64,000 nucleotides of DNA from Clarkia xantiana subsp. parviflora (GCA_036873135.1 JAPTYO010000009.1:28107756-28171755); one strand, 5' to 3'; counted from the first letter of the stretch, positions 42,436-54,750 are shown. Translations and numbers: made by a program. The notes: generated by a model not told the origin, from the sequence alone.

Positions 42436-45400
42436 ATGGGGAGTGACAATGCTGATGTGGTGGAAGAACTCAATGTTCCTTATTCTTTCAAGGTACCCTT
42501 TCTCTATGACACGATATTTACTAATATCTCTTCTTAGTTTTAACTTTTAAGAATACAACACTCTTCTCTGCCATATGTTGTTCCATTCATTTCGGCTATA
42601 TATATGGAGCGCTGTGTTCTTAAGCCACTAAGATCATCCGGGTTTAAGCAAAGAAAATAAAAGTAAGGTCAATTTCGTGGATCAGTATTTAAAATGAACT
42701 TGTGCAACTGATGAATGCTTCTATTGACTGCTGTATCCTTTTCAATGGGCCAAATATGCAGCACTTATTAAGTAACCTCCTTTCCTCTATGTATCTGAGC
42801 AAATGACTTTCATAATGTTGCAAAATCTGATTTTCTAGTATCCTCGAATCAATGCACAAATCATCTAGTCCTCTAAGGAGTTCAGTCTAACTAACCAACA
42901 AGAACATGTCAATTGTACTTTCACAGTTTTGCCTTCAGTCCTTGTTTATTGATATTTTTTTCTCTACTATTTGTGGTGTCATCGCAGGCACACAGTGCGA
43001 TTTGTGGAGAACTTTTAAAGTTGGTTAGTGAAGCCTCAACCTTATTGCCAGAAATGGAAGCAGCTCGGCCTCGATGCTCATCTGGAATACAGGCACTTTG
43101 TATGTTAACCCGTGCAGTTGAGAAGGCCAATCAAGTCATCCAGCAGTGTTGTATTTCAAGCAAACTCTACCTGGTAGGTTGCCTTCTATTTGTAAGAGTG
43201 CCGACTGAATAGTCACCTCGGGCCAGTTTAATGTCCAATTTCATCAATTTTGAACGTTATGGGTATGCTGCTAAGTGTTTTATAGATATGTTTTTGGATA
43301 TGTGTATCAATGGTTTAATGATGCTTCTTAGCCTTTCACTTCCCTTGAATCAATTTTAACTGCATGAAAATTACCACGGAAGTTACCAATTCAAATCTGA
43401 AGAATAATATAAATGGATGTATTGAGATGTATCCCTGCAACAAATTTTCTTTGCCTCTTGTGTTTCTGGTAACATTTCTCTCATTTGAACTATTCTCATC
43501 AGGTATTGACAGCAGATGTGATTGTCAATAGATGCGAAAAGTCAAGGACCTCATTGGAACAAAGTTTAGTCCAAATCCAGAATATGGTTCCGGTCTCGTT
43601 GGCTTTAGAGGTAAAATGCTAACCTTTTGTTTTTACATGTAACCTTGGTAGTGATCTGTTGTCATATGGTTGTCCCTACACTTGTGTTACCGATTGGTGG
43701 ACTCAAAAGAAAAATATCTACCTATGATACGAAAATTATATCTATGTGTAAATCTCCCTCTCAGTCCCTTTTTCTTTATCTTCTAGACAGAGTATACTTA
43801 ACTTGAATTCTGGTGTGGTAAAGAAGTTATTGACTTACCGATTTTAAAGTCTACAAATTGCATCTTTGTACTTGATTCAACAAAAGTACTCAAATTTGAC
43901 GATTGTTAAGTCTCATACCAGTTGTGGGTTCGTTTCTAAGAGGTTTTCGATCATGTTATCTGTTTGTTTTAGGATATTATGTGCTCTCTGCCACATTTAA
44001 TGCATTGACACATAGTAATATGGTAATACTTAAATTTATTGTCCTCTCCATCATGTAGATATCTCATTTGGTAAATGATATCAGAGGTGCAACATTTATA
44101 CTGGATTCATCTGAAGAGGAAGCTGGAAGGCTCTTACGGCAATTGCTCCACCGTGGTTCATCTGAATCTAATGAAACAGAAAACTCTGAGCTAAAAGCTT
44201 TTAAGTATGCAGCACTGAAGCTCAACATTACATCTCCCAAGGCTATATTGATAGAGAAAAGATCGATCAGGAAACTTCTGGATAGAACTGGTGAAAGTGA
44301 CCCAAGGAAAAGGAAGATTCTAATGTACCTCATGTATCTTTTCAAGAAGTATGGTGAGCATATTGTGCAGGAGCAATCAGAGACTGGTTCTACTGAAAAT
44401 GAAGAACCATATACTAGCAGTAACTCGGGGCATAAAACTGTGCTTAAGCAAACTGCTGAAGCTGAAAGCTTTGTAGCTGGGAGGAAGGAATCTCAAACTG
44501 ATGACATACAATTCCAAGAAGAATTCAAGTGTCCTCTATCTTCGAGATTGATGTATGACCCAGTTTTAATTGCATCGAGACAAACGTTTGAACGGATTTG
44601 GATACAAAAATGGTTTGATGAGGGTAACAACACATGTCCAAAGACGAGGGTGGAATTACCTAATAGATCAATGACACCAAACACTTATATGAAGGAATTG
44701 ATATCAAAGTGGTCTGAAAAGCATGGAGTTACCATACCTAACCCTTCAGTAGAGCAGGAGGTCTCTCAGTCATGGGATAATTCTCTCACATCCATCGCAA
44801 GTTTTGGTAGTTCTGTCAATCTGCGTCTTCCTCTGGATCTCAGCAATGTTTCTATCGAATCCTTTGAGACCAGCTTCAATTCTGTGTCTTCACTTCACAA
44901 AGCTGCACCTGGCTTAACGTCAGGACAGAGCAATGGTGTTGCTTTTCCAGAACATACAGAGTACCCAAGTAGGAAAAAGAGATCTTTTGAGTCCCTGTCA
45001 ATACTGCCAGATCTACCGTGGGAAACTCAATGCAGGGTGGTTGAAAATATCATACGCAAGTTTGACTCCAATGGTGAAAATCTCCATTCAGCCTCTTCAG
45101 AGAATTTTGTACAACCTATTGTGAGATTTGTCAGTGGTGCATGTCAGCTAGGAGATCGAAAGGCTCAAAAGACTGGCTGCCAGTTATTACTCGCATATTT
45201 GGAAAAGAGCAGGTTAGAATTTTCTTGCTTGATTCTCTCAAATATTGTTCGTTGCATTTTAAACTATGTCATTTCACATCTTAAGTGTTATTGAGAGTCA
45301 GTCTAGACCCATATCATATCATAAGAAGAAGACATGTTTCGGCTTCTGGTAGCCTCAGGCATCCAAAAAAATTCCCGTATCATGAGGGTCTCGAAATGAT

Positions 45401-46238
45401 GATGTTTCCATAGTTTCATATCTGTATAACAATCTTTGATGTGTATTTGTAACTAAATTATTTTTCTTCATGCAGAAATGGTGTCACCACTTTGGCCGAG
45501 GATGAGCTTTTAACCCTGGTGTCTCTTGTTGATTCAGAAATAGCTGAAGAAGCTCTTGCCATTCTAGAAATCCTGTCTGCTAAAGAGCCATTTCAAAAAT
45601 GCATTGCAGCATCTGGTGTTCTTCATTCAGTACAGAAGATCCTCCAGTCGGAAAATAGAGAAATTCAAAGACCTGCTCTGAAAATTCTCGTCCACCTGTC
45701 ATCGAACTACGATCTCTGCTCATCAATTTTCTCCTCAGGCTGCATCACGGAGTTGGTTCCTCTCCTCAAGGAAACCAAACTTGCAAAGTATTCTCTGCTG
45801 ATTCTGAAAAACCTATGTGACAATGAAGCTGCTAGAGTCTCCATCATCGAGACAAATGGATGCATTGCTTCTATTGCTGAATTACTCGAGACAGGGACCC
45901 ATGAGGAACAAGAATATGCCGTGTTGATCCTCCTGACGTTGTGCTCTCAGGGCGAAGAATATTGCCACTTGGTCTTGGAGGAGGGTTACAATGTAATTTC
46001 TCCATTGGTCATTATATCAATTAACGGGAGCGAAAAGGCGAAGGCAAGCGCGAGGGAATTACTGAGGCTGGTAAGGGACTTGAGACCTGTAGATCCACAG
46101 GTTTCTTCGCAGTCTGATTTTAATGAGGATCAACCCAGTAAGTCTGGAAACAACTACTCATCCAAAGAAGTAAAATCGGCTTCAAGGTCATCTGGATTCT
46201 TTAGAAAGATGTCAATATTCTCGAAACAGAAGAGATGA
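42436..46238 (+). CDS. PUB5: U-box/ARM-repeat E3 ubiquitin ligase, PUB5-like, 5 exons, about 755 residues
   Basis: Exons 42436-42492, 42988-43173, 43503-43610, 44059-45212 and 45476-46238 join in frame across GT-AG introns and give 755 residues. The N-terminal UND-like region (MGSDNADVVEELNVPYSFK, EAARPRCSSGIQALCMLTRA, CCISSKLYL) matches the plant PUB5/6/7/45 type. The U-box is at about residues 273-345 (FKCPLSSRLMYDPVLIA, IQKWFDEGNNTCP). ARM-type helical repeats lie at about 515-730 (EALAILEILS, ALKILVHLSSN, YAVLILLTLCSQGEE). The U-box recruits E2 enzymes and the ARM repeats usually bind substrates or receptor kinases. The usual GHTYER is RQTFER here. Substrate and location cannot be read. 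Orthology to Arabidopsis PUB5 is from remembered sequence features. Confidence 0.88.
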
Positions 46239-46581
46239 TCATGTGGTATATCCTGAAGGTAGCTTTACTTTTATACTAATAATTGTATAAATTTTGCTAG
46301 ATTAGATGGTATTTGGCTGCTGATTATGCTTGATGGGTATTAAGTCAAAGGTGTATGGTGTTTCATGTTGTGTCAATTGGCTTTTGGGTTTGTAAATGTT
46401 GTAGATCAGCTGCAGCAAAAATGTAATTTTTTTTCAGTATGTAGATGATGTGCAATTTGTAAAACTAGCTTTTCAGTCAGTAGTCAATGTTTTTTTTTTC
46501 TTTTAGGATTTGGAATGTTGAAAGAACCGTATTTGTTAAAAGCACCGTATTTCTTTTAGGATTGCATTCTGACATGGACCA
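46239..46581 (+). other. 3' UTR and downstream flank of the U-box gene
   Basis: AT-rich sequence after the TGA at 46236-46238. Likely polyadenylation lies within 46260-46500, where TATACTAATAATTGTATAAA and TGTAAATGTTGTAG are plant-type signals, but no site can be fixed. T-run at 46491-46499. Confidence 0.4.
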
Positions 46582-46591
46582 CCCACCCACC

Positions 46592-46770
46592 GAGAAATTA
46601 TTGGCTACAGCCGAGCCAACACGTGGAGCCTACGTGTTGGCTCGGCAACCAATCAACAGCTGACACCTGTTGATGTGTCAAGTAAAAAATGACACGTGTC
46701 AGCATTTGATTGGTTTCCGAGCCAACACATAGGCTCCATGTGTTGGCTCGGCTGTAGCCAAGATTTTCTC
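46592..46770. mobile_element. Mutator-like hairpin MITE with 10-bp TSD
   Basis: 179 bp, flanked by CCCACCCACC at 46582-46591 and 46771-46780. The ends are inverted: GAGAAATTATTGGCTACAGC at the left, and at the right the complement of GAGAAAATCTTGGCTACAGC. Each arm is itself a small palindrome (CCGAGCCAACAC...GTGTTGGCTCGG), so the whole can fold as two nested hairpins. A 9-10-bp TSD and long inverted ends fit a Mutator-type MITE. The low complexity of the TSD makes it less certain. No coding capacity. Confidence 0.75.
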
Positions 46771-46780
46771 CCCACCCACC

Positions 46781-47110
46781 ATATGAGAGCATTTACAATG
46801 TTGAGTCTACTTCGACACTTCAATATACTCTATAATTCACTTCTATATACTCTATAATTTTCATACACCCAATATGAAATATTTGTTTTAAAAAAAACGT
46901 TATATATAATTTAAATGCTCATTTTTAAGTTAAAATACATATACAAACATGACCTTTTATAGAGTGATAAAAATCTGTATTACTTCGAATTAAATTGTGT
47001 ACATAACAATTACCTTAATATATGACGGTGTTAGGGATAATACAAGAAAAGACAAAAATATACATTTCTCATAGGAAAATATCATACGCAAGTTTTTCAT
47101 ATATGAGAAA
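46781..47110. other. AT-rich spacer, no gene
   Basis: It contains the direct repeat ATATACTCTATAATT twice (near 46823 and 46845). It starts GAGAGCATTTACAATG, a phrase often seen at the end of plant MITEs, but no matching far end was found. Confidence 0.35.
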
Positions 47111-48004
47111 GGGTTAATAACCAGTTTGGGCCATGTGAATTTGAGAGGTCTGAAGTTTAAATTGGTGATAATAGAGATCTGAAGTTTAAATTGGTGATAA
47201 TAGAGGTCTGAAGTTTTGACTTGTAGATAATAGAGGTCTCCGTTAGTTTTTTCTGTTAAAATTAACGGGAATTAGTCAAGTGCTTGACATGTGACAAGAA
47301 ATAAAATTAAATTCCAAAAATGCACTTCTTCCACCTCACATGCTTGAATGAAAAGACGAAAATGCCCTTAATGCCACCACCAACTCCGGCGACCACCACT
47401 CAGCTTCGGCGACCACCACTCAGCTTCGGCGACCACCACCCAACTCTGGCGAGCACAACCGCGGCCCCGATTGGACCCACAAAGCTACGATCTGGAGCTC
47501 CGTGGCTCCGACCTGGTGCCACAGAGCTCCGATCTGGAGCTCTGGGGCTCCCATTCGGGGCCACCGAGCTCCGATCGGAGCTTTGTGGGCCAAATCGGGG
47601 TCGAAGGCTTTGATTTGGGCCCAATCGTGGCCATTGTGACGGTCGTCTGAGTTGGGTGGGGTCGCCGGACTGTGAGTGGTGGTCGCCGGAGTTGGGTGGT
47701 GGTCGCCGGAGTTGGGTGGTGGCCGGCGGGAGCCGTGGTGGTGGCCGGAGTTGGGTTATGTTTTAATTAGTGAAAGGGGTATTTTTGTCATTTCATATTC
47801 CATTAATTAAAGTTTAATTTGTTTAAAATATTGTCAGGGGTAAATATGACATTTCACGTGGTTCTATTTAATTTGACAGAAAATTTGGATGGAAAACCTA
47901 AAAATCACAAAGGCCAAACTTCAGACCTCACTTATCACCATTTCAATCTTCAGACCTCTCAAATTCACAAGGTCCAATCTTCATACCTCTCCCAGATTAT
48001 TGAT
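47111..48004. mobile_element. Non-autonomous DNA element with long terminal inverted repeats
   Basis: The left arm (GGGTTAATAACCAGTTTGGG...GTGAATTTGAGAGGTCTGAA) and the right arm (complement of GTGAATTTGAGAGGTCTGAA, near 47945-47975) are imperfect inverted repeats over about 100 bp. Within each arm GAGGTCTGAAGTTT repeats two or three times. The centre (47390-47750) is GC-rich with ACCACTCAGCTTCGGCG repeated on the left and GTCGCCGGAGTTGGGTGG repeated on the right, again in inverted order. No transposase. Long-TIR structure suggests a Mutator-like origin; no TSD could be read. Confidence 0.65.
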
Positions 48005-49620
48005 CTGAGAAATAAAAGAAGCTAGAGTAGTAGCTCAGTTAGTTCGTTAATCACAATTGTATAGATATTTCTTTTTTTTCCCAAAACAATTTTCTCAAGC
48101 GTTTTTCCTCTCTTATCATTTTTGTTTTTCCCTGTTCTAACCACTTTTGTTTTCCTAATTCTTAACCGTTTTGTGCTCCATGCCATCCATAAAAAAGTGA
48201 AGGCTTTGAATTGACATCAAAGTGTGGTGTTGTGTCTTGTCGTTGTATCTTCACTTCAACGTCTGAAATCGAAACTAGCATGACTTGACCTTTGTCTTTT
48301 ATACTAATCCAAGCGACAAAGGAACTTCTCTACATTTTAAGCATTCTATCAAACACATTCTCATTTATCGGTTTTTTTTTTTTTTTTTTGCGGCATCGTT
48401 GCTTTTGGATTTTTTTTATTCTAGTAAATAGCATTTTGTTTAAAACCAATTATTAATTCAATACAAAAATAATAACTTTACAAAACTAATTACGAAACTA
48501 ACTTATGTTGCTAATGGAATTCATGTCATTTATTATAAAAAAAAAAATCGTGTCATTTCCTTCATCCCATTGAGAGTTTAGGATTAACATTAACCTAATT
48601 GCATTAATATTACCCTAATGACATGATGCGAATGAAATTCAGGTCATACCATTATGTTATCGCTCACATATATGCATGACACAAATGTTACCAACTGCGA
48701 CTTTCGTTGTGTTTCTGTTGACACAAAATTCTAAATCTCTAATTCAAACTTACTCAATACTAGAAACTATACCCGTATTGGCCGAGAAATCTCATCCGAA
48801 CGAATGTAATATATCACAATTTTTGGTAATTTCTTACGCTGTTTATATTTGTACATATGTTACAATACTAAAAAAAGTAGGATACGTAAATATGTTAGAA
48901 TTTTTATATAGTAGTTTATATTTGTACAATGCTAGAAAGTAAGATGCGTGTATACATGTTGAATGCCTTACACTTTTTATATGCATACATGATACATATG
49001 TTACAATACTATAGAGTGTGATACGTAAATATATTAGAATGCCTATAGAATATTAGTTAAATAATATTTTTACACTGTTTATATGCGTACGTCGCGAATC
49101 TCATTCACGTCATACCGTTAGGTGAACGCTAAGGTAACGATTTGATTCATCTCATATCGTTGGATTAATGTATTCTAAACCCTCTGATTGACATAATTAG
49201 TTTTGCTGAGTATCTATTTCTATATTTAGTTTTTTTTTTAAGTGGTATTTAGGGAAAAGTGATTCTCGCCTAAAAAATAATTATAAATTAAACACATTTT
49301 GACTTAATTTTTGTTTGGCAGAAGTTAACTGACTTAATTCTATCCTGAAAATTATGTTTCCAAGTGACATGATTGATATATTCATCTACTCAACCAATTA
49401 AGATATATTATTATATATGTAGATTCTAGAGAAGATTGGATAAACTTAAATTTTACAATAGAATGCTAGCTATGTAATATATAGAGACCCTTTACTTAAA
49501 GGAAAAGATTTACATATACATATGGTTGTATTGTCTACTAGGTTTGGCCTCAGGTACCTCTCACACACCAATACACCATCCCTATAGCTTAGCTAGTGTG
49601 GTTTGGCAAATAATATACAA
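48005..49620. other. AT-rich intergenic DNA between the U-box and laccase genes
   Basis: T-run at 48371-48389. A degenerate tandem phrase, GTTACAATACTA...GATACGTAAATATGTTAGAAT...ATATGCATAC, appears about three times between 48850 and 49090. No gene. 49540-49630 (CTCACACACCAATACACCAT) may already belong to the laccase promoter. Confidence 0.4.
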
Positions 49621-49929
49621 CCACACCATATATATATATATATATAGCTAGCTAGATTTCACTATTTCCATCATTCTCAACCATCTCTCCTGTCTTTAAC
49701 TGACAGGCAAGCTTCTTCCACCTCCATTCAACATATATTAATTAAACCTTTTAGAAATTTCCAACGGAATCGGTTTGTTGGAAACGAATCTGTTGCTGGT
49801 ACCTGGTTTTCTTGTAGTGTAACTCAGATCAGCTCATAAACTGCAAACTTCATGTTCCATCCACAATCAGTTTGATCAGCATATATATAATCGATAACAC
49901 CATTTATTGGAAAGCTCTTAGATATATTA
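49621..49929 (+). promoter_or_regulatory. Probable laccase promoter and 5' UTR
   Basis: CCACACCATATATATATATA at about 49621-49640 contains TATA-like runs, 290 bp from the start codon. Downstream is C/T-rich sequence typical of a leader. No ATG precedes 49930 in a frame that could extend the protein. Confidence 0.4.
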
Positions 49930-52641
49930 ATGGCTTCCTCAAAGATGAACTTTCTTCTTTTAGGGTTGATAACCCTATTGGCAACGTGTTCTTTGGATTC
50001 TGAGGCAGCCATCAAGAAGTACCAATTTGATGTAAGTTACTAGCTTATATTATTCATGCATGCTAGCTATATATATATAATTAAGTTGATGAGATGAAAT
50101 ATATATATATATATATATATATATATGGTGTTAATACAATTTAATTCCATTCTCAAATTCTCAGATACAAGTGAAGAAGGTGAGTAGGTTGTGCCATGCA
50201 AAACCCATCGTGACTGTGAATGGAATGTTCCCAGGCCCTACTATATATGCCAGAGAAGGAGATACAGTCATTGTTAATGTCACCAACCATGCCCAATACA
50301 ACATGTCTATTCATTGGTACATTCATCCTGCACTGCATCTCTATTTACATATATTATATAACCTACCTACATTTAAACACAATGCATGAGAGAATAATGA
50401 AAATAGGGCGGTTAATTAAGCACCAACTTATTAAAATCAGTCTCAACTCTATGTCATGTTGTTAATTGTTGTACCATATTTAAAGTGTTGATATATTTGG
50501 TGTCTCAACTATCAGATTTGTTACTTCATACTTTTTTTTGTGTACTAATTTTGACGTTTTAAGGCAACAAAAACATGTTTTCCACTTCTCTGAAGTATCA
50601 GACTTGTTTCTCAAGGTTTATGCTTCTATGATGCTTAAAAATTCATATTTCTTTCATCAATTTTAAGAGAAAAAACCCTAAATAAACTAATTTGATAGTT
50701 GAGACACTGAATTTTAACATTTTAAATATAGGATATATAACAATTAGCAACATGACATATTGTTGAAATTGTTTTAGGTTAAATAAGCTTAAATCATAAG
50801 CAATAAATCTGATATTTCGGAAAAGTAGAAAAAAAATATATGGTTTTGTTGCTTAAAAAACCAATTTTAATATGTAAAATTTTGGTAGCGCAGGCACGGT
50901 TTGAAGCAATATCGGAACGGGTGGGCAGATGGACCGGCTTATATCACGCAGTGCCCCATCCAAACAGGGAACAGTTACGCGTATCAATTCAATGTAACCG
51001 GGCAAAGGGGGACTCTATGGTGGCACGCACACATTCTTTGGTTGAGAGCCACCGTCTACGGTGCAATCGTCATCTTCCCAAAACAATCAACTCCCTTTCC
51101 ATTTCCTCACCCACAAACAGAGTTCAATCTTATTCTCGGTACGTACGAGCCCAGCTCATGTCTTTTTAATTAATAACATATATATATGTATATAAATATT
51201 GTCGATCGTTTGGGTATATATATATATATTTACACAGGTGAATGGTGGAATGCGGATGTTGAATCAGTTGTAAACCAAGGAAACAAGTTAGGGGTACCAC
51301 CAAACATGTCTGATGCCCACACCATCAATGGCAAACCCGGCCCACTTTTCCCTTGTTCTGAAAAACGTATGCCCCAACCCTTTAATTAATTAAGGATTAA
51401 TTAATTTGCAATCATTTTAATTAAGTAATTAAAAAAATGTCGAATAATATTAGAAGTAAGTAATGATCATGAGAATTTGTTTGACAGATACTTATGCCAT
51501 AGAAGTAGAGAAAGGCAAAACATACCTCCTCCGAATCATCAACGCAGCACTCAACGACGAGCTCTTCTTCGGGATTGCCGGCCACACCATGACCGTCGTC
51601 GAAGTGGATGCAGTCTACGTCAAGCCCTTCACAACCCAATCCATTCTCATCGCACCCGGTCAGACCACCAACGTCCTTGTCCAAGCCAACCAACTACCAA
51701 GTAGATACTTCATGGCTGCTCGCCCCTTCATGGACGTCCCACTCTCTATTGACAATAAAACCGCCACAGCCATTTTCCAATACAAAGCCATCCCTAACAC
51801 TATCCTTCCCACTCTCCCTCAACTACCTAACCCTAACGACACCCGAACCGCCTTATCCTATAACAACAAGCTCCGTAGCTTAAACACGCTTCAGTTCCCG
51901 GCTAACGTTCCCCAAAAAGTCGACCGGAACCTATTTTACACAATCGGTTTGGCGGTTAACCCGTGCCCTAGTTGCGTCAACGGAACGCGTCTCCTTGCTT
52001 CGTTGAACAATATCTCGTTCGTGATGCCGAAAGTAGGGCTTTTGCAAGCTCACTACTTTAATAACCGCGGTGTCTTCACAACGGATTTCCCCGACCGGCC
52101 TTTAACGACGTTTAATTACACGGGGGTGCCGTTAACGGCGAATCTCAAGACTTCGCAGGGGACTAGGGTTAGTAAGATTGCTTTCAACTCCAGTGTGGAG
52201 CTTGTGCTGCAAGACACCAACCTATTGACTGTGGAGTCGCATCCTTTTCATCTGCATGGGTACAACTTTTTTGTTGTCGGGTCGGGTGTTGGGAATTTTG
52301 ACCCGAGTAAGGATCCAGCCAACTATAACCTGGTGGACCCGGTCGAGAGAAATACGGTTGGTGTTCCAACTGGTGGGTGGACTGCTATTCGTTTCAGAGC
52401 CGATAATCCAGGTTTGCATGACTCACATCTGGTTATGCATCTTCACCCTTTATATATTAAAGTTTTATTTTCTTAATTGATACAATACAATACAATACAT
52501 GATGGATCAGGTGTTTGGTTCATGCACTGTCATTTGGAGCTCCACACTGGTTGGGGATTGAAGACAGCGTTCGTGGTGGAAGATGGAGCAGGGGCCGACC
52601 AAACTGTTTTGCCACCTCCTAAGGATCTTCCCACATGCTAA
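49930..52641 (+). CDS. Laccase (secreted multicopper oxidase), 6 exons, 560 residues
   Basis: Exons 49930-50031, 50165-50316, 50894-51138, 51238-51366, 51488-52411 and 52511-52641 join in frame to 560 residues, normal plant laccase length. The signal peptide is residues 1 to about 26 ([21 protein letters not shown]). Copper ligands: HWHG 84-87, HAH 129-131, HPFHLHG 461-467 and HCHLELH 523-529. The residue ten after the T1 cysteine is Leu 534, as in other plant laccases. Several N-glycosylation sites (NVT, NKT, NGT, NYT) fit an apoplastic glycoprotein. The enzyme oxidises phenols such as monolignols while reducing oxygen to water. The start of exon 5 contains a candidate miR397 target. Every motif is intact; which LAC clade it belongs to is not decided. 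Confidence 0.95.
51537..51557 (+). promoter_or_regulatory. Candidate miR397 target site in laccase exon 5
   Basis: These 21 bases encode INAALND and match the complement of the conserved plant miR397a, as I remember it, at 19 positions. The mismatches are A for T at site position 10 and C for T at position 19, which face miRNA nucleotides 12 and 3. Positions 10-11 of the miRNA, where cleavage occurs, are paired. Most plant laccase mRNAs are known miR397 targets at this same place. Confidence 0.7.
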
Positions 52642-53418
52642 TTAATTACTTCCGCAATTGGAATTGGAATAATATAATATTCTTGCTATTGTCCGTCCAA
52701 ATTCTTAATTTGAATATAATTGCCAAAACACAAGAGACTGAGTTGTGGAGGAAAAAAGTTGCAAGTATTGTTTGTATAAAAAAGATGATTCCTACAAATT
52801 TCAACACATTTATTTAAATAATTATGGGTTGATAGATAGATAACCTTTTTTTTTTTTTAAATTTCTATGAAAAACGAAAAGGTACCTATGAATATGAATC
52901 TCAATTTTAATTGAAGTAATTTGTTTTATCAAATCATTCTACCCCAACATAAATTTGACCTAATTATAAATTGTTATGTGAATTTTGATTTTTTAAATTG
53001 TATCCGGACTTTCAATTAATTGATATACTTGTTATAATTTTCGTTATACTAAACAGTAGAGGAACATGATATCGTTTGAAAGGATTCGACATTAAATTGA
53101 AAGAATTGTAGCAAAATATCTTCAATTGACTGCTTAAATTGAACTTCCTTCCAATTAAAAAGAAAGGTGTCTTTCAATTTAGTGTCTAACTAAAGGTATT
53201 TAACTACAATAACTTTAATTTCTTAACAAATTCATATTAAGTATACATCAACTCAGCTCATGTGGTCGACACATGCTCATTTTATATCCAATTTGACATA
53301 AATTATATTTAAGGTAGCAATTTGACAGTAAATTGAAGATTTAGGTAAATAGTTTAAAATAAAAAATCAGACAGTGATTTGTAATTTGATCAGTTAAACT
53401 TTTATTTTAACTTTATAC
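52642..53418. other. Laccase 3' flank and AT-rich intergenic DNA
   Basis: The 3' UTR probably ends within about 250 bp of the stop (AATAATATAATATT at 52667-52680). T-run at 52848-52858. 53080-53200 contains TTCAATT/AATTGAA phrases in both orientations. No gene. Confidence 0.4.
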
Positions 53419-54750
53419 TTTTTTTTTTTTTGGTAACAATGCAATTTTATAGAGAAAAAACAAACAACTAGAGTTTTAAGATAGGAGGCACGGGGGTATA
53501 TCCGAGCCTAGCCAAGTCCCAGATAAGCCAAAAGTCGCCGCACGTTTGCCCACTAGATGGGCCGCGTGCACAAAAGGGCGATGTTTAAAGAGAACCGACA
53601 CAAGTTTAGTATAAAGTAAATAGCGAATATCCGAAAATACACCGAAGAGCAAAGAAAAAGAGGAAACAAATTGCCGAATGTCAGAAACTAAAATTTTGGA
53701 GTCAGACCAAAGTTGCAGGGGTCCCCATTCCGGATGATGTAGGCATAGTCCAGCCCTAAGTGCAAGTGCCTCTGCAAGTAGTGGTTGAGATCCTGTTTGT
53801 GAAGTAACTGAGATACCGTCGATGCGACCTTCGGGTGTTAAGTAGATAGCCGTTCCGAACAAGGAGTCTGTTTCCGCGTTGACGCCACCATCAGATATGA
53901 TACAAGCAAAAGTGTGGTGGCGTATTGTCGATAAGCCTAGTGGCCTTCCGAGGACGCCGGCGGTCCTGATCTCGCCGTATGGTCTGGAGGGGCTGGAGCA
54001 TCCTGTAACATGGTGAGGAGAAGCAGACGTGTCACGAGCTAAAAAAGTAAACCGTAAAATTACATACTCGATAGACGGGATGACATTATTAAAGATACAA
54101 TTATTCTGTTCTAGCCAGATTGGCCATAAAATGATACACTTAATTACAAGGTCTTCTAGGAAGGAACACCTATGACTAGACTTATTATTTAAGCATAACC
54201 ATTGTTGAACAGTGGTAATCGGGAGTTGGTCGGTTCTCACAGAGAAAGGACTAGCAAACCTAACCCATCGTGCGAAGGGGCAAAACCACATGAGATGATC
54301 ACAGTTCTCGAAAGCTTGTTTGCAGAAACAACAAAAATGATTAGCGTCTATGATCCGGATGACTAAAGCAGTGCCAAGAGGAAGGCCGCTGTTGCATCCC
54401 TTCCAGACGAACATTCGAATTTTTGGTGGAACACTGAGGTTCCAGAGGGTAATCCAGAAATTCGAACTAGCAGTCCTAGGGGATGCCGAAGAGGCAATTG
54501 TTGAGAAGTTTCGAGAAGTCGAAACGATGAAATGATAGCCAGTCTTCACAGAGTAACAACTAGAATCCGTGTGGTTTCAAAGCAGGGAATCCGAGGTTGG
54601 GAACAAGGGTAGTGGTATGTCTTTGATGGTAGAGACCGCAGCCGGAACGAGGATAGTTTGAAGGGCATTAATGTTCCAAGATCTAGAAGGATTGTCAAGC
54701 ATTTGTTGGACCGACAGTAGAGTGCAGGTGGAAACCGGAAGAGCCCACTT
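53419..54750 (-). mobile_element. 5'-truncated L1-type LINE with poly(A) tail
   Basis: On the minus strand the element ends in a 13-base A-run (T-run 53419-53431 on +). Its readable part begins near 54750. Only the 3' end of ORF2 remains. 5' truncation is the usual result of incomplete target-primed reverse transcription. No TSD could be defined. Confidence 0.75.
53476..54580 (-). pseudogene. LINE ORF2 C-terminus: zf-RVT and RNase H
   Basis: The open frame at 54549-53476 has 357 codons. It continues a shorter upstream piece (WNINALQTILVPAAVSTIKD) beyond a stop near 54576. The zinc-finger-like zf-RVT region reads WNLSVPPKIRMFVWKGC, CCFCKQAFENCDHLMWFC. The C-terminal RNase H domain reads ISDGGVNAETDS (first acidic residue), LLAEALALRAGL (Glu), LWSDSKILV (Asp) and VHAAHLVGKRAA. 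The RNase H itself looks undamaged although the rest is gone. Plant L1 elements often carry this RNase H at the C-terminus. Not expected to be expressed as a useful protein. Confidence 0.8.

Noticed and set aside
47320..47624. ORFs of 74-97 codons on both strands
   Set aside because: They fall in the GC-rich core of the long-TIR element and consist of simple Arg/Pro/Gly repeats. No gene evidence.
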